Assembly (NCBI RefSeq): GCF_000286075.1
Contig: NZ_AJTZ01000005.1
Span: forward strand, 1,426,001-1,490,000
Origin: Streptococcus ratti FA-1 = DSM 20564
Lineage (GTDB): Bacteria; Bacillota; Bacilli; Lactobacillales; Streptococcaceae
Reading direction: 5' to 3'
DNA length: 64,000 bases
Positions 11,233 through 21,399 of the stretch are shown here, in pieces. Under the pieces are notes generated by a model. That model was not told the origin of the DNA, ran no database searches, and was given only the letters and a program-made list of their open reading frames with translations. The position numbers and the translations under genes are program-made. Numbering within the stretch: position 1 is the stretch's first letter; each line of letters begins with the position of its first letter.

Positions 11233-12468
11233 TTAAATAGATTCGCGTTCAAATGGCATAGACATACAACGTGGTCCTCCACGTCCACGAACCAGCTCAG
11301 TACCCTCAATTTTTATCAATCTCAAACCTTTAGATTCAAGGATGGCATTTGTGATGGTATTTCTGTTATAAACAACTACAACACCTGGTGCAATAGCCAA
11401 GGTATTTGAACCATCATTCCATTGTTCGCGACCTGCAGCAACCAAATTATTTCCACCGCAGCGAATCAATTCAACCTTTTCAACGCCAAGGTTTTCAGCC
11501 AGCAGTTCAGCAAGATCTCCTTTTTCTTCCTGAATATGCAAATTATTATCTTCATATGTTACGGAGTAAACACGAAGATCTCCTTCAATTTCAGGGTGAA
11601 TAGTAAATTTATCATAGTCAACCATGGTAAAGACTGTATCTAGATGCATAAATTTACGATTATTAGCAAACTCAAAGGCAAGTACTTTTTTAAATCCAAG
11701 ATTTTCTTTGAAAATATTAATTAATAATTTTTCAATTGAAGCTGCATCCGTACGCTGTGAAATACCGACTGCCAAAACATCCTTAGAAAGCACCAGTTCA
11801 TCGCCGCCTTCAATACGAGTGGATTCAGAACGATTATAAACCAATGGCACTTTGCCGCCGTATTCTGGGTGATAGGTAAAAATGTATTTACCATAGAGGG
11901 TTTCACGGTTACGGGTTTCAGAAAACATGTGATTTAATGATACACCATTGCCAATTGCTGCAAAAGGATCACGTGTGAAATATAAGTTTGGCATTGGATC
12001 AATCGCAAAAGGATAATCTGATTCCACTAGGTCAGTCAGACCCTTTTCTTCACCACTTAACCTGTCAGCAATCTCCGACTTTTGAACACCGGCCATTGTC
12101 TTTTCGATTAATTCTTTATTATCTTTAATTTCCAGCAGTAATTCTCGGATAGCTTTTTTAGTTGCTCGTCCACGAATGTTAGCTTCAGACAAGTATTCAT
12201 CAATGAATTGTTCCCGAATGTCATCATTCACAAGTGACTCAGCTGCAAGTTCCTCTAAATAAAGAACCTCTACACCTTCTTGCCGAAGCGCATCAGCGAA
12301 AGCATCATGCTCCTTTTGAGCATTCTCTAAAAAGGGAATATCATCAAATAAAAGACGATCTAAGTAATCTGGCATAAGATTTTCGATTTCTTTTCCAGGA
12401 CGATGTAACATTACCTTCTTCAATTTTCCAATTTCAGAAAAAACATGAATAGGGCTTTTTTGAGTCAT
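11233..12468 (-). CDS. arcA: Arginine deiminase
   Basis: This 411-residue enzyme hydrolyses arginine to citrulline and ammonia, supporting ATP generation and acid neutralisation. The family residues are present: [12 protein letters not shown], the HLDTVF His-Asp pair and the catalytic cysteine in [12 protein letters not shown] near the C-terminus. It is the first gene of arcABCDT. Upstream lies a cre-like site and a long AT-rich region expected to bind ArgR- and Flp-type regulators. Confidence 0.98.
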   Translation of the reverse strand: MTQKSPIHVFSEIGKLKKVMLHRPGKEIENLMPDYLDRLLFDDIPFLENAQKEHDAFADALRQEGVEVLYLEELAAESLVNDDIREQFIDEYLSEANIRGRATKKAIRELLLEIKDNKELIEKTMAGVQKSEIADRLSGEEKGLTDLVESDYPFAIDPMPNLYFTRDPFAAIGNGVSLNHMFSETRNRETLYGKYIFTYHPEYGGKVPLVYNRSESTRIEGGDELVLSKDVLAVGISQRTDAASIEKLLINIFKENLGFKKVLAFEFANNRKFMHLDTVFTMVDYDKFTIHPEIEGDLRVYSVTYEDNNLHIQEEKGDLAELLAENLGVEKVELIRCGGNNLVAAGREQWNDGSNTLAIAPGVVVVYNRNTITNAILESKGLRLIKIEGTELVRGRGGPRCMSMPFERESI

Positions 12469-12622
12469 GTTAACTACTCCTTTCGATTTTGAGAATCATT
12501 AATTTCTCATTTATTACAAATTCCATTTTAGAGGTTTTTTATAAATGAAATAAGATTTTTTTCGCATTTGAATTGTTATTTATTTCACGTTTTTTGATGA
12601 AAGAATTTATAAAAACTAAAAA

Positions 12623-12638
12623 AGAAAGCGATTACATC
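12623..12638 (-). promoter_or_regulatory. Catabolite-responsive element (cre) upstream of arcA
   Basis: The minus strand reads ATGTAATCGCTTTCTT, which fits every defined position of the broad cre consensus WTGNAANCGNWNNCWW. It lies about 155 bp upstream of the arcA start. This predicts CcpA control of the ADI operon, which is established in other ADI-positive streptococci; binding here is inferred. Confidence 0.65.
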
Positions 12639-13179
12639 GAATAAAACCTAACTTTAACCTGTATATTTTATAAATATTAATTAAAATTTTTATAATATTT
12701 AACTTATAAATTCATTTAGACTATTAAAACTAAGGCAGCTTTGTAAATCAGCCGCAGAGTTCTTATTGACAAAAAGTTCATCTAAGCTCTATGTAATGAT
12801 CATCCTTTTGTTATGCGAAAAATTAACGGTACAGCTTTTCTGTCATTTGACACAAGTAGAGCAACAAATTTGATAGCATTGCTTTATCAAAGTAATAATT
12901 GAAATAGCCCATACGTTAAACATGCTTTTTTAGACAGAATACTCACTTTGTGAAAAAGACCGTATAAGATATTATTGGCTGTAAGCCTGTTTATGAGATG
13001 TCGGAGAAATAAAAATAGGAAGCCCAAATCACCTCCTGTCAGGAAAAGTGTTTTACAAAAATATTGGTACTATAGAAAGTATAAAGCAGGGTAATCGTTA
13101 AATAGCAGACCCAGCCTCCTTAATATTTAAGAGGTGATAATAATAGCCAAAAACTCTTAGACATTTATATCAATATTTT

Positions 13180-13209
13180 AAAAAAAGGTTGGGCAAAAAA
13201 GTCCAACCT
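13180..13209 (-). terminator. Intrinsic terminator downstream of the structured element
   Basis: On the minus strand AGGTTGGAC-TTTTTT-GCCCAACCT is followed by seven T residues. It would end transcripts coming from the Flp-type regulator or from the structured element itself. Confidence 0.8.
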
Positions 13210-13500
13210 CATCAATTAGAGTTCGTTTTAACATCATAAGGCAGTGGTTGGGAGAAACTCTGTCAGCTTTAGCTAACCTAGAGTTTCCCCTGCACAGTTC
13301 ATTAGGCACTTTAGTGCCTAATGAACCATTGTTGAATGGCAGTTTCGTTCGCGTTTTACGCTCTTGAGCTGACCGATTCAACTGTGCGGGGGTGGGAGTG
13401 AAACGGTCTGGGGAGAGACCGTTTCAGGTCACCGCCTAGAAATTAGGGAGCGGTGAGAACCAAAATTTTCAATTTTTGGCTTCTTTCCCACTCCCTTTTC
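13186..13500 (-). repeat. Multi-hairpin structured element (candidate dispersed repeat or ncRNA)
   Basis: Seven or more inverted repeats are packed into 315 bp. A 12-bp stem (CCCC-GCACAGTT with AACTGTGC-GGGG, 13287-13299/13380-13391) encloses a 13-bp perfect hairpin at 13298-13325, a CCATT/AATGG hairpin at 13326-13339 and a GCG/CGC hairpin. A second domain closed by GGGAG/CTCCC (13394/13495) encloses an 11-bp stem at 13399-13426, TCACCGC/GCGGTGA at 13429-13456 and CCAAAA/TTTTGG at 13460-13479. At the minus-strand 3' end (13209-13186) is a hairpin with a T7 tract. A 67-codon reading frame through it looks like a by-product. From memory, similar spurious ORFs occur in other streptococcal genomes, suggesting a dispersed element. 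Confidence 0.65.
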
Positions 13501-13524
13501 TTGCGCTGTTTTCCGTCAATCCAA

Positions 13525-14202
13525 TCAGTAAATATAATTTAAAAAGTAATCCCTGTTTAAAAAAACTAATTTTCGTCCACTTAATTCTACAATGTTCTTT
13601 TCTTTTAAAGATTTTAAAACATGACTTACCGTTTCTCGTGTCGTAGCACTTAATGCTGCAATTTCAACCGTAGTAATAGAAAAAGGTAAGATATTATCCT
13701 CGCATACATCAAAAAGCAGGATCGCCAAAGATTGTACAATTCGATCCTGAGCACTTGAAGTAACAACGTTCCTTAAACGGATTTCATGAATCCTTAACAA
13801 ACGTGATAATTTTTGACATAAAACTCTCATTTGTGTACTGTTGGTAGCCACAAAGTTCTCATACAAATCAACAGGAATATAAAAATATTCAATGTCAGTA
13901 ATGGCTTTTGCTGAAAAATCATACGTTTTTTCTAAAAACATACCTCCATATGGGAATATTGTATTATGTTTCACATAATCAGTATATAAAAACGTACCAG
14001 AGCTATCTGTATCTTCTAGTTTTACATAGCCAGATTTGATTAAAAATAACTTGTCCCGATTATCTCCCTTAAAAAATAAAACATGATTTTTAGATGCTTT
14101 TCTTAAGTGTGTAGCTGCCATTAATTGGTCAAAACAATCTATAGGTAAGTACTGAAATTCCTCTAGATTTCGCAACATTTGGTAATCATCTTTAGATATC
14201 AT
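13525..14202 (-). CDS. Crp/Fnr-family regulator of the ADI locus (Flp/ArcR type)
   Basis: A 225-residue protein with an N-terminal cyclic-nucleotide-binding-like beta barrel (FKGDNRDKLFLIKSGYVKLE) and a C-terminal Crp-type HTH (ATTRETVSHVLKSLKEKNIVE). No CxxC or multi-cysteine Fe-S motif is evident. Crp/Fnr regulators called Flp or ArcR activate ADI operons in S. gordonii, S. suis and relatives, and its position upstream of arcA supports that role. I start at the ATG at 14202 (MISKDDYQML), preceded by GGGAAGG; longer forms lack a site. The B3/B4 gene lies just upstream on the same strand. Confidence 0.85.
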   Translation of the reverse strand: MISKDDYQMLRNLEEFQYLPIDCFDQLMAATHLRKASKNHVLFFKGDNRDKLFLIKSGYVKLEDTDSSGTFLYTDYVKHNTIFPYGGMFLEKTYDFSAKAITDIEYFYIPVDLYENFVATNSTQMRVLCQKLSRLLRIHEIRLRNVVTSSAQDRIVQSLAILLFDVCEDNILPFSITTVEIAALSATTRETVSHVLKSLKEKNIVELSGRKLVFLNRDYFLNYIY

Positions 14203-14247
14203 ATCGCCTTCCCTATTATAGTTACTATCACCGACTGGCACAAATCC

Positions 14248-14952
14248 TTAAATGGTCATACTTTGATGGGTTATGTCCAGTATTTTTTGACTGCTCTTAC
14301 CTTTTAGATACTTTTGAGCATTCTTTTCAATAAAATCAAGTGCAGCCTGCAAATCTTCCATTCTATCACTATCCAATAACTCAATGACAATAAAGGCATT
14401 CTTTGTATCACTGGTAATCATTGTCCGTTCTCCATCCCTCCAATTAAGGCATCTACAAACAGCTCCTTTATCATCTCTATAACATAGCTCACCAGCTAAA
14501 GTAGGAGTATTTTCCGAATCTCCAATCAAATAAAAGGCGTCTCCTCCCTCAGTGAGTTCTAATCGCAAATCACCTTCAAAAGTATCTCTATCTTCTGCAC
14601 CGACTGGCAAGGCATAACGTAGACTGGCGACATTATAAATATCTACCAAAGGATTGATACTGCCGATTGGTTTATCCTTGCTAACCCGTTTCAACAAGGC
14701 TTCAATACTTGAACGCGCTCCCTTCTTCGTTTTAAATTTCTGATAAGCTTGTCTGTAAACTTGTATCTCTGCATTATCACTAAACTTATCTTCAATCAAA
14801 TAAGTCTTAGCTGTTTTTTGACTTTCTTTCAACAATTCGATAATAGAGTCTGGTGACTGTTCTTGAGACTGAAAATCCTTTAATAAGATGACACCAATTT
14901 TAGCTTGAGGAAACAATTTCCAAAAAGAATCATCAACAATAAATTTTGACAT
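14248..14952 (-). CDS. B3/B4 tRNA-binding-domain protein
   Basis: A 234-residue soluble protein resembling the stand-alone B3/B4 domain otherwise found in the phenylalanyl-tRNA synthetase beta subunit. The core LVDIYNVASLRYALPVGAED around residue 120 and the GDAFYLIG stretch are typical of this family. Such free-standing domains are suspected of aminoacyl-tRNA or amino acid editing, but their role is not settled. The start is the ATG at 14952, which has AAAGGAG 8 nt upstream. It lies 45 bp upstream of the Flp-type regulator, so the two may be an operon within the arginine locus. Confidence 0.8.
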   Translation of the reverse strand: MSKFIVDDSFWKLFPQAKIGVILLKDFQSQEQSPDSIIELLKESQKTAKTYLIEDKFSDNAEIQVYRQAYQKFKTKKGARSSIEALLKRVSKDKPIGSINPLVDIYNVASLRYALPVGAEDRDTFEGDLRLELTEGGDAFYLIGDSENTPTLAGELCYRDDKGAVCRCLNWRDGERTMITSDTKNAFIVIELLDSDRMEDLQAALDFIEKNAQKYLKGKSSQKILDITHQSMTI

Positions 14953-15070
14953 ATAAAACAACTCCTTTATTTTATTATACCTATTATTATACCTAGTTTT
15001 AAATTTTGAACAAGTAAAAAAATCTTTACAGGAGGTAACCAGCAGAGCCAATAGACTGCAAATATTTATC

Positions 15071-15097
15071 TTGATAATTTGATATTTATGATATAAT
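15071..15097 (+). promoter_or_regulatory. Promoter of the second argR gene
   Basis: TTGATA at 15071-15076 and TATAAT at 15092-15097 are separated by 15 nt, slightly short. The -10 overlaps an in-frame ATG at 15096, which argues that translation starts downstream at 15144. Confidence 0.5.
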
Positions 15098-15143
15098 GAA
15101 AGGGAGTTACTACTTTGTCACATCACAAGGAGGTAGAAGTAAT

Positions 15144-15608
15144 TTGAATAAAAAAAAGATGCGACATAAACTAATTCTCTCTTTAATCTCTGAAAAAAAG
15201 ATTAACACTCAACAAGAACTGCAATCTGAACTCTTAAAAAATGGAGTAGTTATTACACAAGCTACGCTTTCGAGAGATATTAAAGAATTACATTTAATTA
15301 AAGCGTCCGGTAACCAATATGAGGTTCATAAAATCTCTCCAAGTCGCTGGGAAGAGAGACTGCGATTCTATATGGAAGATGCTTTAATTATGCTAAAACC
15401 TGTCCAGAATCAAGTGATACTAAAAACACTGCCTGGCCTGGCCCAGTCATTTGGCTCAATCTTGGATTCTATGCAGCTGCCTGAAATTACAGCGACAGTT
15501 TGCGGTGATGATACCTGTCTTATCATTTGTAACGACAACGAAACAGCCATTAACTGTTTTAATCAGCTGTGTAACTATACCCCTCCATTTTTCTTTAGTG
15601 ATAAATAG
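15144..15608 (+). CDS. Second ArgR-family arginine repressor
   Basis: A 154-residue ArgR/AhrC paralogue with the DNA-binding helix [17 protein letters not shown] and a C-terminal effector domain containing [13 protein letters not shown] in place of the GT.AGADT of the first copy. The start is a TTG at 15144 because AAGGAGG lies 9 nt upstream at 15128-15134, while the ATG at 15096 sits inside the -10 hexamer. It is divergent from the B3/B4 and Flp-type genes and 58 bp upstream of argS. ADI-positive streptococci often have a dedicated arc-locus ArgR paralogue; this probably controls arc expression and may also affect argS. Confidence 0.88.
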   Translation: MNKKKMRHKLILSLISEKKINTQQELQSELLKNGVVITQATLSRDIKELHLIKASGNQYEVHKISPSRWEERLRFYMEDALIMLKPVQNQVILKTLPGLAQSFGSILDSMQLPEITATVCGDDTCLIICNDNETAINCFNQLCNYTPPFFFSDK

Positions 15609-15666
15609 AAACTATGGGCTATTTAAAATAAGCTGTGACACTTTTATTAATTATAAGGAGAAATAA

Positions 15667-17358
15667 ATGAACTACAATGTACTAATCGCAAAAGAGATTG
15701 CTAAAATCGTTCCTGACTTAACGCAAGAAGAGATTTTAAGGTTACTTGAAAAACCGAAAAATACCGAAATGGGCGATATTGCTTTCCCCACTTTTAGTTT
15801 AGCTAAAATTTTCCGTCAGGCTCCACAAAAAATTGCCAGCGAACTCGCTGAAAAAATTAATGATCAAGCCTTTGAAAAAGTAGTGGCAACCGGACCTTAC
15901 CTTAATTTTTTTCTGGATAGAAAGGCTGTATCAACCCAGGTTCTAAGAGAAGTTGTCAGTCATGGGAGCGATTATGGACAACAAACAGTGGGGCAAAATC
16001 GCAATATTGTCATTGACATGTCCAGTCCCAACATTGCTAAACCTTTTTCTGTCGGACATCTGCGCTCAACTGTCATTGGCGATGCTCTATCTAATATCTT
16101 TAAAAAGTTAGGCTATAAAACAGTAAAAATCAATCACTTGGGTGACTGGGGCAAACAGTTTGGCATGTTAATTGTCGCCTATAAAAAATGGGGCAATGAA
16201 GAAGCTGTTAGGGCTCATCCTATTGATGAACTTTTGAAACTCTATGTTCGGATTAACGATGAAGCTGCAAGTCATCCTGAGCTTGACGAAGAAGCGCGGG
16301 AATGGTTCCGTAAACTAGAAAATAATGACGAGGAAGCTATGGCTCTCTGGCAATGGTTCCGCGATGAAAGCTTGGTAGAATTTAATCGTCTTTATACCGA
16401 ACTTAACGTTGATTTCGATAGTTACAATGGCGAAGCTTTTTACAACGATAAGATGGATGAAATTGTTGAACTGTTGACTGAAAAAGGACTCTTGAAAGAA
16501 TCTGATGGCGCTCAGGTGGTCAATCTTGAAAAATACGGCATTGAGCATCCAGCTTTAATTAAGAAATCTGATGGTGCCACTCTCTACATTACCCGTGATT
16601 TAGCAGCCGCCCTCTACCGCAAACGCGAGTACGATTTTGCCAAAGCTATTTATGTTGTCGGTCAGGAACAGTCAGCTCATTTCAAGCAATTAAAAGCTGT
16701 GCTAGCAGAAATGGATTACTCTTGGAGTCAAGATATTCAACATGTTCCCTTTGGACTTGTAACCCAAAAAGGTCAAAAATTATCAACGCGTAAAGGAAAT
16801 GTTATCCTGCTTGAACCAACAATTGCCGAAGCTATCAAACGCTCCTTGGCACAAATTGATGCTAAAAACCCTGATTTAGCTAATAAAGAGGCTGTTGCTC
16901 ATGCTGTTGGTGTTGGAGCCATTAAATTTTACGACCTTAAGACAGATCGAACAAACGGTTACGATTTTGATCTTGAAGCAATGGTTTCCTTTGAAGGGGA
17001 AACTGGGCCTTATGTTCAATATGCTCATGCCCGCATTCAATCTATCCTTAGAAAAGCTAACTTTCAGCCTGAACCTAATGAAAATTATCCTTTAGAGGAT
17101 GCTGAAAGCTGGAAAATTATTACATTAATCCAAGATTTTCCAAATATTATTGTTAAAGCTGCCAATAACTTTGAACCATCAATTATTGCTAAGTTTGCTA
17201 TCCTTTTAGCTCAAAGCTTCAACAAATACTATGCGCATAACCGTATTTTAGACGACGGTCCAGAACGCAACAGTCGACTGGCTCTTAGCTATGCAACTGC
17301 TACTGTTCTCAAAGAAGCACTCGCTCTCCTTGGTGTTGAAGCACCAGATGAAATGTAA
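15667..17358 (+). CDS. argS: Arginyl-tRNA synthetase
   Basis: A 563-residue class I synthetase charging tRNA-Arg. The HIGH-like motif is [16 protein letters not shown] near residue 120 and the KMSK equivalent is KLSTRKGN near residue 375; the C-terminal DALR anticodon-binding domain ends the protein. AAGGAG precedes the ATG. It probably reads from the upstream argR-paralogue promoter and ends at a 19-bp-stem terminator. Confidence 0.98.
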   Translation: MNYNVLIAKEIAKIVPDLTQEEILRLLEKPKNTEMGDIAFPTFSLAKIFRQAPQKIASELAEKINDQAFEKVVATGPYLNFFLDRKAVSTQVLREVVSHGSDYGQQTVGQNRNIVIDMSSPNIAKPFSVGHLRSTVIGDALSNIFKKLGYKTVKINHLGDWGKQFGMLIVAYKKWGNEEAVRAHPIDELLKLYVRINDEAASHPELDEEAREWFRKLENNDEEAMALWQWFRDESLVEFNRLYTELNVDFDSYNGEAFYNDKMDEIVELLTEKGLLKESDGAQVVNLEKYGIEHPALIKKSDGATLYITRDLAAALYRKREYDFAKAIYVVGQEQSAHFKQLKAVLAEMDYSWSQDIQHVPFGLVTQKGQKLSTRKGNVILLEPTIAEAIKRSLAQIDAKNPDLANKEAVAHAVGVGAIKFYDLKTDRTNGYDFDLEAMVSFEGETGPYVQYAHARIQSILRKANFQPEPNENYPLEDAESWKIITLIQDFPNIIVKAANNFEPSIIAKFAILLAQSFNKYYAHNRILDDGPERNSRLALSYATATVLKEALALLGVEAPDEM

Positions 17359-17360
17359 AT

Positions 17361-17410
17361 AATAAAACCTCTCTTAAATTCTTTTACTTGGATTTAAGAG
17401 AGGTTTTATT
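17361..17410. terminator. argS terminator
   Basis: AATAAAACCTCTCTTAAAT and its exact reverse complement flank a 12-nt spacer, giving a 19-bp perfect stem directly after argS. Confidence 0.88.
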
Positions 17411-17419
17411 AAGTTTAAA

Positions 17420-17473
17420 AGGCTTATAATCCCTATAATGGATTTACCCACTAGAGGCATTATAAGCCTGTTT
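17420..17473 (-). terminator. Convergent terminator for the YitT/aspS unit
   Basis: AGGCTTATAAT (17420-17430) and ATTATAAGCCT (17459-17469) form an 11-bp stem with T-rich flanks on both strands, placed between argS and the minus-strand YitT gene. Confidence 0.75.
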
Positions 17474-17493
17474 TACTTTGTCACTGTAATTAA

Positions 17494-18381
17494 TTACTTA
17501 CTTTTATTTATAAAGATTCTATGCTCACCCCTACGAATAATGAAATCGGGACTGATAACTTCTTCTACATTTAAAACAGAAATAAAAGCAGCAGGATCCA
17601 ATTCTTCCATTAAAGTCTTGAGTTCCCTGACTTCTACAGGATTTAAGACAACATAAAGGACATTTTTCCCTTTGCCAGAATAAGCACCTTGTCCTTTCAA
17701 ATAAGTGACACCTCTATTGAGTTCTTTGAGGACAGTATCGGCGACTTCTTCATATTTATCTGTAATAATCAAAACACCACGCACAGAATAGCCGCCATTT
17801 TGTATAAGAATAACAACCTGACTGAACATGAAGCTGGCAATAAGAGCATACATCATCTGCGGAATCGAAACATAAGTCAAGGATAAGAGCATGACAAAAA
17901 TATCAAAACCTAAAAGGGCTTGCCCCAGCTGAATACCATACTTCTCCTCAACAACGCGCGCAATAATATCAGAACCACCAGTTGTTCCGCCATAGCGAAA
18001 AACAATCCCGCTGCCAATCCCTGCACAAATTCCTGCTACTAGAGATACGACAAGATAATCATGCTGTAAATCAATATGAAGGGGGATTTTTTGAAAGATA
18101 TAGACAAAAAAATACATGGCAGTCGTGCCATAGATTGTATAAACCATGGCTCTCCGTCCAAAAATAGAAATCCCTAAAGCCATTAGCGGTAAATTAAGAA
18201 AATAGCCCGTATAGGTCGGATTAATCCCAAAAAGTGCGTGGATGACCAAGGTAAGACCTGCCATCCCCCCTTCAGCTATATGATTAGCCATATTAAAATT
18301 AACAAAACCAAAGGCATAGATAGCTGCTCCTAAAGTAATAAAGATGATATTGCTAGAATGAAAGTTATGTTCTTTTTTCAT
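17494..18381 (-). CDS. YitT family membrane protein (DUF161/DUF2179), copy A
   Basis: A 295-residue protein with about five N-terminal membrane helices (YitT_membrane) followed by a cytosolic DUF2179 domain of ferredoxin-like type (GVTYLKGQGAYSGKGKNVLYVV). The family is common in Firmicutes but its substrate is unknown. It lies 24 bp downstream of a paralogue, copy B, which itself overlaps aspS, so all three are probably co-transcribed. Tandem paralogues suggest a hetero-oligomer or subfunctional pair. Confidence 0.88.
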   Translation of the reverse strand: MKKEHNFHSSNIIFITLGAAIYAFGFVNFNMANHIAEGGMAGLTLVIHALFGINPTYTGYFLNLPLMALGISIFGRRAMVYTIYGTTAMYFFVYIFQKIPLHIDLQHDYLVVSLVAGICAGIGSGIVFRYGGTTGGSDIIARVVEEKYGIQLGQALLGFDIFVMLLSLTYVSIPQMMYALIASFMFSQVVILIQNGGYSVRGVLIITDKYEEVADTVLKELNRGVTYLKGQGAYSGKGKNVLYVVLNPVEVRELKTLMEELDPAAFISVLNVEEVISPDFIIRRGEHRIFINKSK

Positions 18382-18405
18382 AATGCCTCCTTATATCAAA
18401 AATTA

Positions 18406-19344
18406 TCACTCATCTTCAACAAAACGCCCAATGATATTAACATTATCTACTACCGAAACAAAAGCATCTTTATCTGTTTTTTTCATGATATATTTGAAGT
18501 CATTAAACTCTGCACGTGTAATGATGGTAATCAAGACAGCCTTGTGTTCATGATTATAAGTGCCCTCTGCATCATTTATGATAGTAACTCCCCGATTTAG
18601 CTTATGATGAACCATACGAATGACACGATCAGGTCTGCTGGTAATAATCATTGCCTGCATTTTCTTTTGCTTCACAAAGACAGCATCAGTCATTTGACTG
18701 GATACGAAAATAGTTACCATAGAATAAAGGGCATACTGCCAGCCAAAAGTCAAACCAGCAACTGTCATAATTATAATATTAACTATCAGAGAGACACTGC
18801 CGACATTTCGACCCGTTTTTTTACGAACTAAGAGACTGATAATGTCTGTTCCTCCGCTGGAAACATTATTTTTCAGAGCAAAACCAATCCCTGTCCCCAT
18901 TACCAGTCCCCCAAAAATGGCGTTTATCATCGGATCAGATGTCAGCGTGATTTGCGGAATAAATTGTATAAAAAGGGAACTTAAAGTTACTGTGATAAAG
19001 GTAAAAACAGTAAATTTATGTCCTATGGTATACCAAGCAATCACCAAGAGAGGAATATTGATAGCATAAAAAGTCACTGAGACGGGGATTGTAAACCCTA
19101 GATATTTGGTTGATAAAGCTGAGACAATCTGTGCTAGACCTGTGGCACCACTAGCGTAAACATTTCCTGGCTGAAAGAAGAAATTAACAGCAATGGATGA
19201 TAATAAAGCATAAATAATAGAACCAGAAATGCGCTCTCCATATTTTTCTTTTGAAATAGATGATAAAACATGGATAATTTGATAACGCTTAGCTAACTTT
19301 TTTAGTTGATGCTTGAAGATGAGAGAGAACTTATTTTTATTCAT
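18406..19344 (-). CDS. YitT family membrane protein (DUF161/DUF2179), copy B
   Basis: A 312-residue paralogue of the next gene downstream, with a longer basic N-terminus, five hydrophobic segments with the GGTDIISLL signature (matching GGSDIIARV in copy A), and a C-terminal DUF2179 domain beginning near [12 protein letters not shown]. Function is unknown. Its start codon lies inside the 3' end of aspS (8-bp overlap), indicating translational coupling. Confidence 0.88.
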   Translation of the reverse strand: MNKNKFSLIFKHQLKKLAKRYQIIHVLSSISKEKYGERISGSIIYALLSSIAVNFFFQPGNVYASGATGLAQIVSALSTKYLGFTIPVSVTFYAINIPLLVIAWYTIGHKFTVFTFITVTLSSLFIQFIPQITLTSDPMINAIFGGLVMGTGIGFALKNNVSSGGTDIISLLVRKKTGRNVGSVSLIVNIIIMTVAGLTFGWQYALYSMVTIFVSSQMTDAVFVKQKKMQAMIITSRPDRVIRMVHHKLNRGVTIINDAEGTYNHEHKAVLITIITRAEFNDFKYIMKKTDKDAFVSVVDNVNIIGRFVEDE

Positions 19345-21097
19345 TTTCTTCTTGAGACTCTAATACTTCTAAAGATAGTTCATCAAGCTGCTTATCGGAA
19401 ACCAGACTTGGAGCTTGCGTCATAGGATCAGAGGCCTTATTATTTTTCGGAAAGGCAATCACTTCTCGAATGTTGTCTTTGCCAGCCAGCAGCATAACAA
19501 AGCGGTCCAACCCCAAAGCTAAGCCCCCATGCGGAGGGAAACCATAATCCATAGCTTCAAGCAAAAAGCCAAACTGTTCCTTAGCGCTTTCTGGTGTAAA
19601 GCCTAAAGCAGCAAACATACGTTCTTGCAATTCTTTATGATTAATACGCAGACTGCCGCCGCCGAGTTCATAACCATTTAAAACAATATCATAAGCTACC
19701 GCACGTACCTTGCTCAAATCACCTTCGAGTTCAGCAGCCGTATTTTCTTGCGGTAAGGTGAATGGGTGATGGGCACTGGTATAGCGTCCCTCTTCTTCAG
19801 ACCATTCAAACATTGGCCAATCGACCACCCATAAGAAGTTGAATTTAGAATAATCAATCAGACCCAGTTCTTTAGCCAGACGATTACGCAAGGCACCCAG
19901 AGAATTATTTGCTACTTCAAGACTGTCAGCTACGAATAAAACCAAATCATTTTCTTCAAGCTGTAAAGTCTCTGTCAATCTATCTTCGATTGCCGTTAAG
20001 AATTTTGCCACAGGACCTGCTAGTTTACTGTTATTATATTTAACCCAAGCCAGTCCCTTGGCACCAAATTGCTTGACAAAGTCTGTCAACTTATCTATAT
20101 CCTTACGAGAGTATTGATCTGCAGCATTCTTAGCGACAATGGCTTTTACAGCTGGTGCCTGAGTAAATACTTTAAACTCAACATCCTTGACAGTATCTGT
20201 CAAGTCTTGTAAAGTCATTTCAAAACGAGTATCCGGTTTGTCAGAACCGTAGCAATTCATGGCATCATCATAGGATAGTCTTGGAAATGGCAATTCAACC
20301 TCAATCCCTTTACTATCCTTCATGACACGTGCAATCAGACCTTCTGTAATATCTTGAATTTCTTCTGCTGATAAAAAGGAAGTTTCCAAATCAACTTGCG
20401 TAAATTCAGGTTGACGGTCTCCTCGTAAGTCTTCATCACGAAAACATTTTACAATTTGATAATAACGATCAAAACCTGCATTCATCAGCAACTGTTTGGT
20501 AATCTGCGGACTCTGCGGAAGAGCATAAAAATGCCCCTGACTGACACGGCTTGGTACCAGATAATCACGCGCTCCTTCTGGTGTTGATTTACTCAGCATA
20601 GGAGTCTCAACGTCAATAAAATCCAAATCATCAAGATAGTTTCGAATCGAATGGGTCACTTGAGCACGCAGCTTAAAATTCTTCAGCATTTCCGGACGGC
20701 GGAGATCCAAATAGCGATAACGCAAACGTGTGTCATCAGTAACTTCAATATTATCCTTAATTTCAAAAGGTGTTGTTTTAGACGTATTTAAAATCGTTAA
20801 AGCTTCAACCTGTAATTCGACTTGGCCTGTCGGCAGCTTGTCATTAGCCTGATCACGTTCAACAACAAGTCCTGTTACTTCAATAACATACTCACTGCGT
20901 AACTGCTCAGCAGACTCAACAACTTCCTTAGGTGCATTTTCTGGATTAATAACTAGCTGCATAATCCCTTCTCGATCACGTAGATCAATAAAAATAAGCC
21001 CCCCAAGATCTCGGCGTCGGCCTACCCATCCCTTAAGAGTCAGTTTTTGGCCAACTTCTTGAATGCGAACAGAACCAGCATACATTGAACGTTTCAT
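19337..21097 (-). CDS. aspS: Aspartyl-tRNA synthetase
   Basis: A 586-residue class II synthetase of the bacterial type, with the N-terminal OB-fold anticodon-binding domain ([21 protein letters not shown]), class II motif 2 ([16 protein letters not shown]), an inserted GAD-like domain and motif 3 ([13 protein letters not shown]). It charges tRNA-Asp. It follows hisS on the same strand with a terminator-like hairpin between them, an arrangement common in streptococci. Confidence 0.98.
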   Translation of the reverse strand: MKRSMYAGSVRIQEVGQKLTLKGWVGRRRDLGGLIFIDLRDREGIMQLVINPENAPKEVVESAEQLRSEYVIEVTGLVVERDQANDKLPTGQVELQVEALTILNTSKTTPFEIKDNIEVTDDTRLRYRYLDLRRPEMLKNFKLRAQVTHSIRNYLDDLDFIDVETPMLSKSTPEGARDYLVPSRVSQGHFYALPQSPQITKQLLMNAGFDRYYQIVKCFRDEDLRGDRQPEFTQVDLETSFLSAEEIQDITEGLIARVMKDSKGIEVELPFPRLSYDDAMNCYGSDKPDTRFEMTLQDLTDTVKDVEFKVFTQAPAVKAIVAKNAADQYSRKDIDKLTDFVKQFGAKGLAWVKYNNSKLAGPVAKFLTAIEDRLTETLQLEENDLVLFVADSLEVANNSLGALRNRLAKELGLIDYSKFNFLWVVDWPMFEWSEEEGRYTSAHHPFTLPQENTAAELEGDLSKVRAVAYDIVLNGYELGGGSLRINHKELQERMFAALGFTPESAKEQFGFLLEAMDYGFPPHGGLALGLDRFVMLLAGKDNIREVIAFPKNNKASDPMTQAPSLVSDKQLDELSLEVLESQEENE

Positions 21098-21399
21098 ATT
21101 ATTTCCTTTTCTATGACTTTACTTCCTTATCTATTTTAGCACAAAAACAATGAAATGAAAGCAGCTTTATTTGAATAAAAATAGTAAATAGTGGTCTGAA
21201 AGATGATCTAGCCACCGTTTATCTTCATCAAACGGTGTAATAGATAAGTCTTCCATTCTTTCATCATGATACTTATAAACTTTCATTTAAAAATAGAATA
21301 AACTACAGTTACCTAAAAAAGGAGCCAGTCTGCCTGATGCGGAACTAACTCCTTTACTTAATATCTTTTGATTAGCCTTTAAAAATGCTAATCAAAAGG
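21098..21399. other. hisS-aspS intergenic region
   Basis: About 300 bp without a gene. It contains a 12-bp perfect hairpin CTTTTGATTAGC/GCTAATCAAAAG (21365-21398) just after the hisS stop and the hisS terminator at 21314-21356; the remainder presumably carries the aspS promoter. I see no T-box-like specifier structure. Confidence 0.55.
21314..21356 (-). terminator. hisS terminator
   Basis: On the minus strand AAAGGAGTTAGT pairs with ACTGGCTCCTTT around a GC-rich loop and is followed by a T run, placed about 45 bp after the hisS stop. Confidence 0.7.

Larger units (their letters stand above)
12469..13524. other. 1-kb non-coding region between arcA and the Flp-type regulator
   Basis: No gene is supported here. 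The arcA-proximal half (12469-12730) is very AT-rich and holds the cre site and an ARG-box-like half site (TGAATTTAT on the minus strand at about 12710). The middle (12730-13180) shows nothing recognisable. The distal third (13186-13500) is a dense array of hairpins described separately. Confidence 0.7.

Noticed and set aside
13178..13381. 67-codon minus-strand ORF overlapping the structured element
   Set aside because: It runs through several perfect palindromes, has no ribosome binding site and its composition follows the hairpins; best treated as a by-product of the repeat.
15096..15143. N-terminal extension of the second ArgR from the ATG at 15096
   Set aside because: That ATG overlaps the TATAAT hexamer; the TTG at 15144 has an AAGGAGG site at proper spacing and fits family length.
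21098..21399. T-box riboswitch upstream of aspS
   Set aside because: No T-box sequence or specifier loop is visible; the hairpins are accounted for as hisS terminators.
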